In this document: positions 15,068 to 27,800 of the stretch, piece after piece
How positions within the stretch are numbered: position 1 is the first letter of the stretch
How the letters are laid out: each line of letters opens with the position of its first letter
NCBI GenBank assembly: GCA_023055505.1
Contig: JALIRH010000003.1
Location: forward strand, 30,816,842 to 30,880,841
Reading direction: 5' to 3'
Length of the DNA stretch: 64,000 nt
Source: Callipepla californica brunnescens
Taxonomy: Eukaryota; Chordata; Aves; Galliformes; Odontophoridae
Notes under the pieces: generated by a model
Told to the model about the DNA's origin: nothing
The model's input: the letters and a program-made list of their open reading frames with translations, nothing else
Database searches by the model: none
Program-made: the position numbers and the translations under genes

Positions 15068-16549
15068 TTACAGTTTAATTTGAATAAAAGAATTTGTTTA
15101 TGCCAAAACTGTCAACTTAAATTGAGGAAGATAGTCTGAACTTGTAACAGGGCTGCTTTTTATATCATCTCTTTAAGCAAAATATGAATTAAGTCTTCTC
15201 TTTAGCAAAAAAAAATTATTAGGAAGCTTCAAAATTTCATGTTTGTCTGGATAACGTGTGAATTTATCTCTGACTGGTGACAGAAGAGGGTATCAAGGAA
15301 GAATAATTCAAAATACAGAGTAACATGGGTGGAAATTACCTGTCAAAGTGCAATGTGGAAGGTTTTTTTCTTCCACTGGAATGTCTTTGGACATTCAACT
15401 GTGCAGTTGAATGTACTTTATCACCTTATGGGAAATTGCTTCATGGATGCCACCCTTATTTAGAGGTATTGAAGATGTATTTTTCAATAGCTCTAATGTG
15501 TTAGAAAGTAAGAAAGCTAATAATGATTTTATACTCTAAGCATTATTTTTAAGACAACCAATTAGATCAATAATCATGTCTTTTAAAGTAGTTCAGAAAA
15601 TACCTGCCAACTTGACAGGAAGCATTTGTATTTGTGCATCTGCCCTTTAGGTGTTTAGAGTTAGTATGGGCATTTCTTGCACATCCATTCTTGTAGCTGC
15701 ATCTGTTTTGCTCAACTGCTGGAATTTTCTGAAATCTGTTTAAATCTCTGCTCCAGCTTTAAAGGTTAATAGGTGAAAGGCTTTTGAGCGGTGACTGCAT
15801 GTTCATGGTCAAAAGCGTCGTGTTTACTAGATATGTCAAGTATAGCTAAATATTATTGATGAGCTTCATGAAGTTTGTGGGCAGTTTGAATAGTGCTAGG
15901 AGTAAGAGGTCAAAACAAAGATTATTAGGGATTAAGAAAGGCAGTACACTAAGATTGTCTGCTTCAGTTATCCTGCTTGGAGTAACTGCAGAACAGGCTG
16001 TGCTCAGCAGCTCCATGTTTTTCAGGTGTTTTTTTGTTTTGTTTTTAGAAGCCCTTTAATTACAATGCAGCAGACACTCCTGATACACCCAACAGTGGCC
16101 AAGTGATTTACAAAGGGTTTCTGAAAACTTCAGTCTACATGGGACGCCTTCCTTCTCTACCTTGCTCTTCACTGTCAGCTGTTTTTCAAAAATGATCAGC
16201 TGCTTTTCCTCAGGTTTTTTGTAGTTTGAAGACCTGTTCTAGCTTCTTGGAGAAAACGGCAGTGCAAAAATGCAAGTTAGTGGTATCTACTGTTAGCGTT
16301 TTAAAGTATTTGTGTAGAAAGTCACCAGTTTATTTGATGTCATTTCAAGGTTGTTAAAAATAGCTTGCAATGCTGAATATTTCTTCTTTGCTAAGCTACT
16401 GCAATTTGTACTACTTCTAACCTTCAAAATATACCTTTAAGCTCTACTTGCCTTTCTTCAAAATGATCTAAAGGACTGATGTTCTAGCAGTCATTTGTTC
16501 TGTCGGAGTGAAGATGTGTCGTTTTCCATTCTCAGTGGTAACATTAGTC

Positions 16550-16575
16550 TTTTTTTTTTTTTTTTTTTTTTTTTT
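16550..16575. repeat. T26 homopolymer
   Basis: Twenty-six uninterrupted Ts followed by agcac. On the + strand it mimics a polypyrimidine tract plus AG acceptor, but no matching donor or coding segment follows. Confidence 0.93.
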
Positions 16576-19500
16576 AGCACACTTCTTTCTTGTTGCTTTT
16601 CAAAGCACTTATATCTATACTCATCTCTCCCTTTCATCTCTTTCAGTAGCCAGATTCCATGGCAGCATTTGGAAGCAAACTAAAAAAATTTTTCTTTTGG
16701 TTGTGCTGTTTTGTCATGTTTTCAGCATTAAATAATTTTTTTATTGTAGGATAAAATACATTTTATCCTCTAGATGAAGGCTGTCTCTGTGTAGGTGCCA
16801 GGATTCTCGCTGGATTGTATGTTTTGACCAGCCAATGTGTTGAGCTGTAGAAAAGATAATCAATAATATTAATACTATCAGGAGACTTTACAGAGCCGTC
16901 TTTTTTTTAAAGATGGTTTTCTGTAAGAGTCAAAGAAACATTTTTCCTTTCTGACCTTGAATTAAAAAGCCAAAGCGGTTTACTCATTCAATATAATTTT
17001 TTGTTGTAATTCAAGTACTGAAATATTAGGTGTAGTACTGAATACTTGAAAGTTCAGCAAAACAACCATTGTGAGAAGAACTTAAACCAGGTACTGTTTT
17101 AAGTAGCTATGAGGCCACTTGGAAGGTTTGACATTGTTTAACTGCTGTGACATATGTCTGATCATCTACCAGAGCATTCCTATTAGCAATGAGAGACACA
17201 GTTGGGCCAAAGATTAAACTGAGATTTCTTGTAGTTTTCCTTCTCAGTCAAAAATAGGTTTGATTTGTTCCTTCTTTTCTTGATATAGGTATTAGGCAGT
17301 CTCAATTATTGGCATGGTGCTTAGCCACTGAATGTAGCCTAATTGTTCTCTGCTGTTTGTCTTGAATGGATACATAAATGAATTATACGGGGTCTTTTTT
17401 GTTTTATACGACAGTATTAAAATAAATCTTACTTTCAGGAAAAACTTGTGGCAGTTCAAGTAACAAGTTTGAACTCTTTTGGTGCCTATGCACATGTCGA
17501 GTCTGGCTGCCTTGTTAGCTTTTGTAAATGGTTTCCAGATGATCTTTCGTGACGGCTGACAATCCACAGAGATCAAACTGGACACATGGATCTCCTTGAT
17601 GCTCAGGCTCTGCTTTGTGAGGAGAAATGAGAAAAATGTTTTTTGTTGGTTTTTTTGGTAGTGTTTGAACAGATGGTCAGCAGAGGAGTGTAACTGGGTA
17701 AGAGAGAATGACAACAAAAAATGTAGCCAGATTGCTCTCGTTCCCCAATTTCCCTTTCATTTCTCCCCCTAAGTGAAGAATGGAAGGGAAAAGTTGGAAT
17801 GGAAAGCAAAGGGAAATTTTCCTTTCTCAAAAGATGCTTTCAACATTAAGGTATGTTGATAAATGATTGTACAGTGGTTTGGGTGAGTGCAGAGAAGCTA
17901 TCAGAACAGGCAGGGTGAACTTATTTGTGTGATGGTTTGGAAGAGTAAAACTCAAACCTCATCTTGTCTTTGGAGACCTGAAGATTCTCAGTCAACTGAG
18001 CAAATTTGTGGCAGAGATCTCTAGCATACTTCCAAAATGGCACTGTGTGGTCATGCTATAACTGAAAAATGCACACAGTCCCACATCTTAGCTGATTTTA
18101 AATAATGTAAAACCTTATCTGCTACGGAGAAAGAATTTCTGGTGGATGTTGGCTTCTTTATGTCAGAAATACAAAAAAAGAGAGATACCCAGATATTCAG
18201 AAGTGTTCTGTTCAGGCATTCCCAAAGTGAGAAAGTGCCAAGTGTATGGAGAGGCAGGAATGATTTTCTTCACATTTTTGGCTTGTTTATTCTACTTTTG
18301 GTACTCCTCAAATGCATTATTTGTACGCTTTTGAGCTGTGTGTGGAAAAGTAGCTGAATCTTTGATTAAGTGTCTGTGCCTGGCCTGCAATTACCTGAGG
18401 GTTGGTACAGGCAGTTCTTGCTTGGATGGCCTGGGGGCTGCATGGGTGGGTGGTCTTGTGCTAAATGCTCAATGACGCAGGGCCTTAATCTCCTTCTCTA
18501 TGCTTTTTATAGTCTCTTAAAGTATCAAGGTGTTTGTCCTGTAATTTCAGTGCTCTGGTTACTGTTGATTCAGTATTTTACTTACAGCACCTTTAATGTA
18601 GAGGCAGCAATTTTCATGTGATATTGAATACTAAAACAATTCCTTAAATTTCAGATGGATTTTTTTTTTAACAGTAGATTATTTTCTGAAAGTAATTTGC
18701 CTTTTCCCTGATGCTTTCTCCCACGTGTATATCATAGGAAGAACCACTGTGAGTCAGTAGATTTTACAGAAATCTATAAGAAACATAGCATCCAGATGAT
18801 GCTATGGTAATTCCCTTCCATTTAGGCAATTTAATAATCGCAGAACTTGAAGAGTCAACTGTCTCTTTCCATGAAGATTACCACATACAATGCAGAAGGT
18901 TCAGAAGGTAAATTCTAGGAATGTCTGGTTTTCAAATGTGCCTTTTTATGCAGGGCAGTCCCCTCACCTCTTTTCTGCTCTGCAAACTATTTATGCCTTG
19001 TCCAGAAAGAAATGTAAGTTATTATAGGCAAAGTTGCTAGCATCTCCTGTCATTTCTCTTTTATAAGATCTGGTTTTCCGGTTTTATTTCCTTGTCAATT
19101 TTCCATTCATGGTAAGATTTTCTGTGTTGTATATGTGAGCTGACATCCAGCCCGAGGGCAGGATGTGGCCTCCTTGCTCAAGTCAGTAATTTCTACATAC
19201 TATCTATGTTTAGCTTTTTTTTTCTCACATCAAAATCAAGGTATCACTTGACTCATTGTAGGCTCAAATTAATAAATTTTACACCAGGACTTACAAATCA
19301 AATGAGCTATAAATAGGGTGGCAGCCTGCTGTTCAGAGGGACAAGCAGATGGAGCTGGTACTTAGCCTTTCTGGAAACTCCGAAAGAGAATAGGCTGGGT
19401 GTCTTGGGAACTGAGAAGTCCACCCACTTCAGACACATCTGGAGATTAGCCTGTGCTGCTCTTCCTGTTCTGGATGTACCCAAATGTTTGAGAGAAAGTT

Positions 19501-21427
19501 AGACCTAGGAAATGTTCTAATGAAGAGGAATTGTATTGTGAGACAGTGATGCTCCAACTGGATCCTCTAACTGTTGGTTTCAAAAAATCAGAATAATTAC
19601 CTTACTGTATCAGAGCAGTTGACCACCTAGTGCTGGAAAGGCACCTGGAAATAATGTTGGAAACTTTCTTATAGGCAAGATGCAACATACTGCACATACC
19701 ATATTTTGTGAAAGCAGCAGGCTGACATTTCATAATAGATCCTGAAAAGCATTGTCTTCCTGTGGGATGTGTTTATTATAATTATATAATCGTTACTGAG
19801 TCACCTAACAATCGCTTCAGACTCTTGTCCATGCAGAGGGATGCAGAATGTCTGGCAGTTCACACAACACGGTCTCGGCAGAAGAACTGCATTTGAACAA
19901 CTCACTGGTGTCATCTAACTGCAAACTACAGCTTTGCATTTTTGTGTGGCAGGATATTCTCCAGGCTGAGTGTTTTCACAGGGAGTAAAAAACCTTGTGG
20001 CTGTGTTATGGAATATCCTGTTAGGTAGATATTCAACTCTGTCAGTGCTGGGCTATGTCTTCACTTGTGGGGCTGTAATACCTTAGGTGTTTAGTGCTGT
20101 TTTTTTGGTTCTCACAGTTCACCTTTGTGTAGTTGTCTTCTTTATGGAATAGCAGAACATTTAGACTCCTCCTATTTTTCGGCCTACTCATCTCCAGTGA
20201 CAATAATTTCCCTAGGCTAGTTTTGTTCTGTACTGTAATGATATTTAAAGGATTAACAGATTCCTTGGAACAAAACATAATCGCTGGAAGATTGGTAATA
20301 GCCAAGTTTCTCAGTAGTTACTTTGTTACTGAAAAATAATCAGTGACCAAAGTACAACGTAGTTGATGAGTTAACTCAATGTTAGATTTTTTTTCTTTTT
20401 GGACTATTTACATGTCTTTATTGAACCACTTATTTTTCTCCCTTTAAACACGGCCTTTTCTTGTTCTTTCTTTGGGTTTTTCCCATGCCCATCTGCAAGT
20501 TGCAAAATTCCTTACTACTCTGTAATCCAAAGTCTTGTTTCTGTGGCTTGATAAATCATCTTGACATGTACTTGAGCAGCTGATGTGTCTTCTTTGAAGT
20601 TTGACTGGCTTTTCAAGTTAACCTTAAAATATACTGAAGCTTTTCCACAGTTCTTCAGACTACAGCTTCACGTGTGAATACAGCACATCATCCACTACAG
20701 AAGAGATCTGATATTTTCAACTGAACATGCTTTGCTTTTACATTTCTCTTAGTGTTAGTAATCATTTCATATGTTTTAAAAATAGAACAGTGACAGGACA
20801 AGAAATCTGTCAAGCTTGTTTGCATCTAGTTCTTCCCTCAGAGTTTACTGCAGGTGGATCAATGTGTATCCTTGCAGTTGCTTGTATTTTTTTTTTATAT
20901 GTATATTTCTGATTAACCAAATGTCATCCTACTTCCTTAAGTTGGGCAAAAGTTTCACTAAAGTCAGTGGGAGTTTTGTTTTACCTGACTAATGAAGTAC
21001 TTGAGAAAGAGAGTTATGCTTCTGAACAGGCAGGCAATATGCAGCACTTCTTGTCGTATTTGGTCTGCAATTGTGAGCAGCCATTGCAGCTCTTGCAGTG
21101 TGTCAAAATGTGTCACCATTCACCCACCAAAGAAGAAAAACAATCCTAATAGAATGGAAGGCAAAAATTGAACTTGGGATTTTCCCCCTGAAACTCAAGT
21201 TATGGATCAGTAGACTGGTAGAATGCTAAATACCTGCATAAGCCCATCTAAAATGGCTGTGGTTTTGAGAAAGCTACTTCAGTTTCAAGGACCTGCTCTT
21301 CTGAAGTGCTGAGCATTCACATCTGGAATTTCAACTGGGTTCAAATTGTACCAAGTTAAATAATTTTTTTTTTAATATTAATTAATGAATGCAAAGCGTA
21401 TGTCATTCACAAACACACGCAGAGTCC

Positions 21428-21645
21428 CACAGAATCACCAAGGTTGGAAAAGACCTGTAAGGATTATCCAGTCCAACCATTCACCCATCACCAATAGCTC
21501 TCAGTAAACCATGTCCCTCAACGCAACGTCCAAATGTACCTCGAACACCTCCAGGGCCAGTGGCTTCACCACCTCCCTGGGCAGACCCTTCCAGTGCCTG
21601 ACCACTATTTCAGAGTAGTAGTGTTTCCTTTGTCTCTAAAAACAC
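21428..21645 (-). mobile_element. CR1 LINE fragment, 3' end only (antisense to DISC1)
   Basis: The left edge has CACAGAAT (21428-21435), the reverse complement of the CR1 3' terminal repeat ATTCTGTG. It is followed by the familiar avian CR1 tail wording: gttggaaaagacct, ccagtccaacc, aacacctccagg, cctccctgggcag and ccagtgcctgaccac. The element therefore lies on the minus strand with its 3' end at the left. About 220 bp remain, so it is strongly 5'-truncated. The right boundary is approximate because similarity fades after gtgtttccttt. No coding capacity remains. Confidence 0.88.
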
Positions 21646-23535
21646 AGTTATTGAGAGCCACGGCTGAAGATAAAAATGATGTAGCTTCATATGGAAGCTC
21701 AAATCGTATTTGTAATTAAGAACTGTAACATTACCCCCATGAGGTGCTCTCAGATGAGAAACCACATGTGATATTTTGAAGTAACGCTATGTAGGTTAAT
21801 TATTGGAAGGTATCTATGCAGCTTTTAAAATGGTAATTTGTATTCTGTGGTGACTAAAAGGCAACCACAGGAGCTTACTGCTGCCCTCCCCTCTACAGCT
21901 CCATCTGACCAGGACTGATTCCAAGACTGGATTTCACTGCTGTAGGCAGGAAGAAATAAAATAAATAAAATCAGATAAAGAAATGCCGAATTCACTTTTC
22001 TTCAATTTAAGGCTTCACAAGAAAAGTCTATTTTTAATCTTAGCAAATACCCCAGTGTCTCATCTTCCCATAGGTATTTATACATTTTTATTCTAATAAC
22101 TCCACTTAAGGCCAATATAAGCTGTGTAAATCCCTAGAGAACTGATGGAAAAAGCACTCCAATTCATTTAAATATAAAAATAAACCATTTGGCATGTTTA
22201 TGCAGAAAAGTCTTATAAATTATTATTACTTTTTTTTGTCTGTCATCTTGTACTCTCCTAGCTAGATTTAAGGAATGCGTGGCTTTCAGCTTGCAGTTTT
22301 GGTGCTTTGAAGTGATGGCGAATAGAGATTCATTAAACTAGAACAAAAAAGCTGCTAATTTGTTGCTTGTGTTCTATTACAAATAGGTGATCTAAAAAAG
22401 TTGAAAGTATTTGTGTATTTGTGGCACTGCAGCCTGCAATTTGTTAAGGTGGAAGTAATCCCCATACGATTTTTAAGTACTTTCCTTCAAGCAGAATCTC
22501 CAGGTCAGCTCTTTCAATTATGTGCACAAGAGGCTAGGAGACAAAGCTAGCCTGGGCGGCTCTCTCTTTTAGAAGCAAAGTTTGCATTTCTTTTAATGTA
22601 GTTAAAACATTTGACAGCAGAGAGTGCGGTTTAGAGATGTGAGGTGATTTCCAAATGAGTGTTAGCTTTTAACTGACCTACTTTTGACTACTGGTGTATT
22701 CTTGTCCATTACTTTTTGTCATTGAATAATGCTGATATATTAAGCTGTGTGCTTCAAGGGCATTGTAAAATTGCATGTAGGGGCAGGACTGAGCTGTGGA
22801 AGTGCGAATTACTCTATCAGATCATACCCAATTAAAAAGTGATGAGCACAGCAGGAGACATTGAAAGCAAGGTTTATCTTTCATGTAACATAAGAAGTCA
22901 CTATGTCAGTTAGAAACAAAGTGAGTGTGAAACAGATTCTCCACCTCTTCTCATTCCTCTCTAAAATTAATAATATTTGCTGACTTTATTATGGGAATGA
23001 ATAAGCCCCTGAGTTGTAACAGCTCGCATTCAAGGATATTATGTCAATGGCAAGAGAATGGGAAGTACAGCAGCCGTGTACCTTCAAGCTATCTGTTATC
23101 AAAGTGTGTGCTGAACCTCAGGTCAACACATTGACAATTGTCAGAGAGTTCTGAAAAGCTGCTTGTAGTTTATATAAAACTGTATTGTGTCATTAAAAAG
23201 AAGACTTGCAGGCTTTCTGCACTTCCACAGGAAGCACAAGAATAAAACAACGGTAATGAAAGCAGGAACTTTTAGTTAGCTCTGTACTTATTATAAAACT
23301 GCTACAAGATAAGGAAACGTGTTTAGTTTCCAGTGCCATTGTGAAAATCCTTGTATAACCTTTTGCTTAACATTCATCAGGATTCTTCTAATAGTGAGAT
23401 GGACCTGTGAATGTAGAAATTAATGCAGCTTTCTCTAATCATCCATAATCCTGCTGGCTCAAGATGTTGTACAGTGAAATTCATTCTGACAGTGATGCTG
23501 TGGACAAAACTGTGATGCTTTCATAGAGAATTAGC

Positions 23536-23583
23536 GTGTGTGTGTATATATACATATGTGTTTGCATATATATACATATATAC
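23536..23583. repeat. TG/TA dinucleotide microsatellite
   Basis: Alternating gtgtgtgtg, tatatatacatatg and further tatata units. Interrupted, so of moderate polymorphism potential, in intron 9. Confidence 0.9.
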
Positions 23584-24748
23584 GAATCTGACAAGCTTTC
23601 TTGACAGCATTGACTTTGTAAGAATTCCCCCATGGATGCAGTTTACTTCTGAGATGTATGACTTCTGTCTGACCCAATGAATACCCTCTGTAGACAGTCT
23701 ATGTCACATTTACCTTGATGTTTGCTGCTAACGGTATATTGTCTGAGTAGTTTTAACAAACTCTTGTGTGTGTGCGCACATGCAGCTACAGGACAGTTGA
23801 TCTGGTTAACTTCATGTTTTCATATCAGGCTTTATATTGTGAATTTTTATGTTGTGAGGGAAAAATATGAGAGAGAAAAGTGAGAATTATGTGAGGCACT
23901 GGAGGCACTGAATTGTAGAGAAGATGGGGAAGAGGAGTTGAATGGTTGAATTCACAAGGCCAAATCCAAGCAACAAGTTTTACCTGCATAAACAGTGATG
24001 CTCTATAGAATGTATCTTCACTTAAAAGGGATGTGTACACTGAGCTAAAAGTTTCAAAATGAGCAACCATTTATTTAGGGAAATAAAAGAAGAAGAAAAT
24101 ATGATCCTCTGAAAGCCTCCATCCTCCTGGAGGAGATTTACCTTTTCCCACATTAATACTATACATGGGGTACCAAGGATCGTGCAAGTAATAGCTTTAT
24201 TATTTTTTGTTACATTGAGTAACCAGTTTGCTGCAGTTTGTTCTGTGTGAAGAAGTTGTAGGGACTGATGTGAAGCTGTGATCTAGGTCCTAAGTTGTTT
24301 GGTTGTTTTTTAAGTCATAAAAACTTCTCAGGTAACTTTGCCTGTGCCACAGTGTTTCAATTCTGTCATAAAATAAGGATGCAATTTTCCTAAGACTTTA
24401 AGGGATTCTTGTTCAGGGAATCAGTCTTGCCTGTGTCTCCTGTAAGTGAAGAGTAAGAAGTAGATGTATTGTGTTGTTTTTTGTTTTTTTTTGCTTTGTT
24501 TTGTCAAGAGGAAATGTCTACGGTATGTGTCTTTCTTAGTCTCACCATTTTTCTGGTTAATTTACATTAATTTAGCACACATACAATAGACTTTCAAAAA
24601 AAAAAAAAAGAGGGAAGATGTGAATGTGGAGATGATTAATGAAATTTATGGGTAAGAGATGATATAAAATAAACAATAAACAAAACAAAAAAACCCCACA
24701 ACAGTGGTTAGTTATGACATAACCTAACTTTTGAATTTTATCTTGCAG

Positions 24749-24809
24749 TGGCCAGCATAAAAGAAAATGCTGAAAAGTACATGGAGATGCTGGAAGACAA
24801 ACTACATAG
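24749..24809 (+). CDS. DISC1: DISC1 coding exon equivalent to human exon 10 (partial gene)
   Basis: Seen: a pyrimidine-rich acceptor ending ttttatcttgcag, a 61-nt open segment, and a near-consensus donor ag|gtaagg. The first two bases (tg) complete a codon begun in the previous exon. The full codons then read ASIKENAEKYMEMLEDKLH, and two bases (ag) are left over. They join the first base of the exon at 43970 to make AGC (Ser), so the phases fit exactly. Known: mammalian DISC1 has the similar stretch SVKENTMKYMETLKNKL at roughly human residues 660-680, in the helical C-terminal half. DISC1 is a scaffold protein of centrosome, microtubules and mitochondria with roles in neural progenitors and neuronal migration. 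Reading through the donor meets a stop (taa, 24811-24813) at once, so an unspliced transcript ends here. Inferred: exon 9 lies upstream of the window, because I found no segment before this exon with the right phase and similarity. Confidence 0.88.
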
Positions 24810-27800
24810 GTAAGGAAGATATCATGTTAACTTTGAAAGGTTAAAAACTACTCTTAATGCAGCATTGACAAGTGTAAGTGTTGTAGGAACGCTTTTGAAC
24901 TTGCCGTGTTCAACAACTTTGTTAGCAAGCTGTCAATGAATACAGGTAAAAGAAAGTATTGCTGGGGTTGGGTTATCCAGCGCACAAGACTGGTCTTGAA
25001 CTGAGCTGGTAAGGGTAGAGACAAGGGAGCATGTGTGTGGTTGGTGCACGTCAATCCAGCTTTGCCTGCAGGTGCTGTAATCTGTGGTGTGAACTGTTGG
25101 ACGCCTGGAAGTTGTGGAGCTTTGGGGCTGCTGTAGCTGGGTGGAAAGGCACTGTTGAGTTCCTATGCAAAACCCAACTCTCCAAGCAAAGCCAAGGGAA
25201 TCTCTGCTTTAGTTCTGGGTGCCCTTAAAAAGTAATGACCATATATATAACAGTTTTGAATGAATGCTATTTTGAGGGACTGGAAAGCAATAGAAACCAA
25301 AACAACAATGGAGGTATTTTGGGAACTGAATCCTAAAGCAGAATACATCTATTTCTTCTTCTTGTTGTGTGAAGAGGCACTAGATTACCCCCAAGTTTTA
25401 GACTGTTTCTTGAGGGATTGTTAGCAATTGTTGTGTTGTTGTTTTGAAAGAAAAGTGGGCTTTTTCTTCCACAAGTATTTTTTTTAGAAAAAAGCTTTTT
25501 TTATCGGCTGTAGTTGGAATCTGTGACATAATAAAAGTGCAATTCCCAGATTAACTCTATTTCTATTTCTGAGCAGTTGTCTTCGCTATTTGTGTTTGTT
25601 GTTGCATTGGTAAAGAAGGTTCTAAATTTTTTGATTTGCTCACTCATACAGTTGAATAGACACACATACTTGCATAACTCTCATACTTAAAAGTAATTCA
25701 GAACAGAGTAAAAAATGATGGAAGCAGGCTTCAAAGATCAGACTGTCTGTGTATTACCTGTCCTCCCCAGCTTTAATACTGGGAAATACGGAAAATATCC
25801 ATTTTCAGAACTGTGACTGATTTCAGTGTAGCTGAAGAGGCTTCGTATCCGTAACTGTAAGACAAGGCTTCCTGTGGATTATGTTTAAAAACAAAAAAAA
25901 AACAAAAAAACAAAGCAAACAAACATCAACAATCCACAAGTAAACAAACATAAATACCTTGCTCTTAATTAAAAATTAAAATGTAAGTATATAAGGTATA
26001 GTAACATATTTTGATGCTTCTAGGCTGTAAGGACTTAACTGATATAGCAGACTTTTAAACTTTTGTATACAAGGTTTGCCTTTCTTAGTACTGTGCAAGC
26101 CTGAGCCTATTTCAGTCTTGCTTTTCTAGTACAGTGAGGCTACAGCCTTCAAAAGGTTGCCATTAAGAGATGAGTGTCCTCCCCAGTCTTAATTGTGGAT
26201 ACAAATGCATGACGTCCAGGTGTCCTGTGTGTAGTACTTCAGCTGTACCAGTGGGTTTAATGTCCATTTCAGAGTTCATTATTAGTTTCTCTGTCCCCAT
26301 TTGCCTACCTGGATGTTTCAGCCATACAGACTTTTGCAGAGGAACCAAACTGCTGAAATTTCCCTTCATGCCCATAATAATAATAAATCCAACAGTGCTG
26401 ACTAAACCTCAGGCAGGGAAAATTCAGTTATGAACCACTAACAGTTTTTCAATATGTAAATGAGGTACCAGAGATCTTAGAGGTCTTTTCCATACTCAGT
26501 GATGATAAAAATAGAAGTGATGTGAGTTAGAGTAATTAGATTGTATTCAGTGAATACATCTCTGTGGGTATGTTAAGTGTAGGACAAATTTAACTCATCA
26601 CTTGAGGGTTTTAGAAGAGATTTTACAGATGTTTTCTATAGCTGTTTAATCTAGTTCACTGAAAGTCAGATGAGCATCCTTGCTCCTCCACAGAAAGTGT
26701 ATTTCTTCATCTCACCTCTTTCTACCCTGAGTGAAAACTCTGTTGTGGCCTTTGTGTCATTACCATGACTAAAAATGGGTTCGATAACTACCCAGTTTGG
26801 CCATGAGCAAGCTTAAGTCAAGTACCTGTTTGTAAATGACTGAGGGTCATAAGCTGAGCATAGGAAAGAGTGATCTACAGCCATAAGAACAGAAAATTTG
26901 GGTTGGACTTGCATGGCTACATGCTCTCCCTTAAATCAATACTTAAGCACTTAATGAAAGTGGACAGCTTTTGCAAAATGTGCAGACTACTAATAAAGAC
27001 CCTCAAGATGGGATGCTCATTTTTTTTTTTAGGTGCTTACATGTTGGAATCCAAGTTTAGACTTGGTAGTGACAGATATTTATCTAGTTTTGAAGATATC
27101 CATAAAATCAGTTGTTTTTTAAGTGAGTAAGAAACCTCTAGTCTGTATTTCCACGGGGAAAGTCATAATCTGCGTTATCTGCTAGCTTACATAGCTCAGT
27201 GGAAGTTAAGCAATGTGACCAATTGTACATCTGTCACATTTTACATATGCCTTGTATCTCATTAAATCTCTATCCCCTAGCAAAACCTATTCTGCTTGTA
27301 TCATGGAGGGCGGGGGGAGAATGCGCATTCATAGCAAGATTTATCATTGTGTGATTTATATTTGATAGCTGAAGAAAACCAAATGAATGTGTAGAAGGAT
27401 GTGGAATTTAAAAAATAGATAGCTTACCAAACATTGCCTTTGCAGAAGCTAGTAAAAGTCCTATGGCAAATACAGTTATCTTATAAAGTGCTGTGCAAAA
27501 TCAGGAATTCAGTTGTATCACCAAAACATGCTGCAAAAGCATTTATTTCTTTTAGCTAAGTTTTACCTTTGGAGATACTGCTGATGTCCTTGCAGTAGTA
27601 GAGAAAAATAAGTAAACTGTTTTACTAAATATATGTGTGTATACACACACATTTCACTCTTAAAGTAATGCCTCATGTCATGGCAACAAATGTAATGGAG
27701 TATTGATGGTAAGGCTCATCCTCAGCTACCACCAACATCCATCTCTAATGTCGTGGACCAACATAATAAAATAGCAGTCATTACATTCAGAGGAGACTTG

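Larger units (their letters stand above)
1..24748 (+). other. DISC1: 3' part of DISC1 intron 9 (no supported exon)
   Basis: This stretch precedes the exon at 24749 and I find no DISC1 coding exon in it. Open frames are short (up to 141 codons, near 17.3-17.7 kb on the minus strand), often rely on GTG or TTG starts, and resemble nothing I recognise. Contents that can be named: T-rich and A-rich simple runs (421-436, 3055-3076, 16550-16575), an 11-bp perfect tandem repeat at 15046-15067, a CR1 fragment at 21428-21645, and a TG/TA microsatellite at 23536-23583. An exon-like segment at 2454-2542 has good splice signals but the wrong phase to sit between exons 9 and 10. The last 2 kb before the exon shows nothing unusual. 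Confidence 0.75.

Noticed and set aside
17292..17717. Open frame of 141 codons, minus strand
   Set aside because: No recognisable family or coding signature; lies in intron 9 and looks like chance.
1..24748. Search for DISC1 exon 9
   Set aside because: No open segment ending in phase 1 before a donor resembled the preceding human sequence (the KEDY...RREVEHQE region). Exon 9 is assumed to lie upstream of the window.
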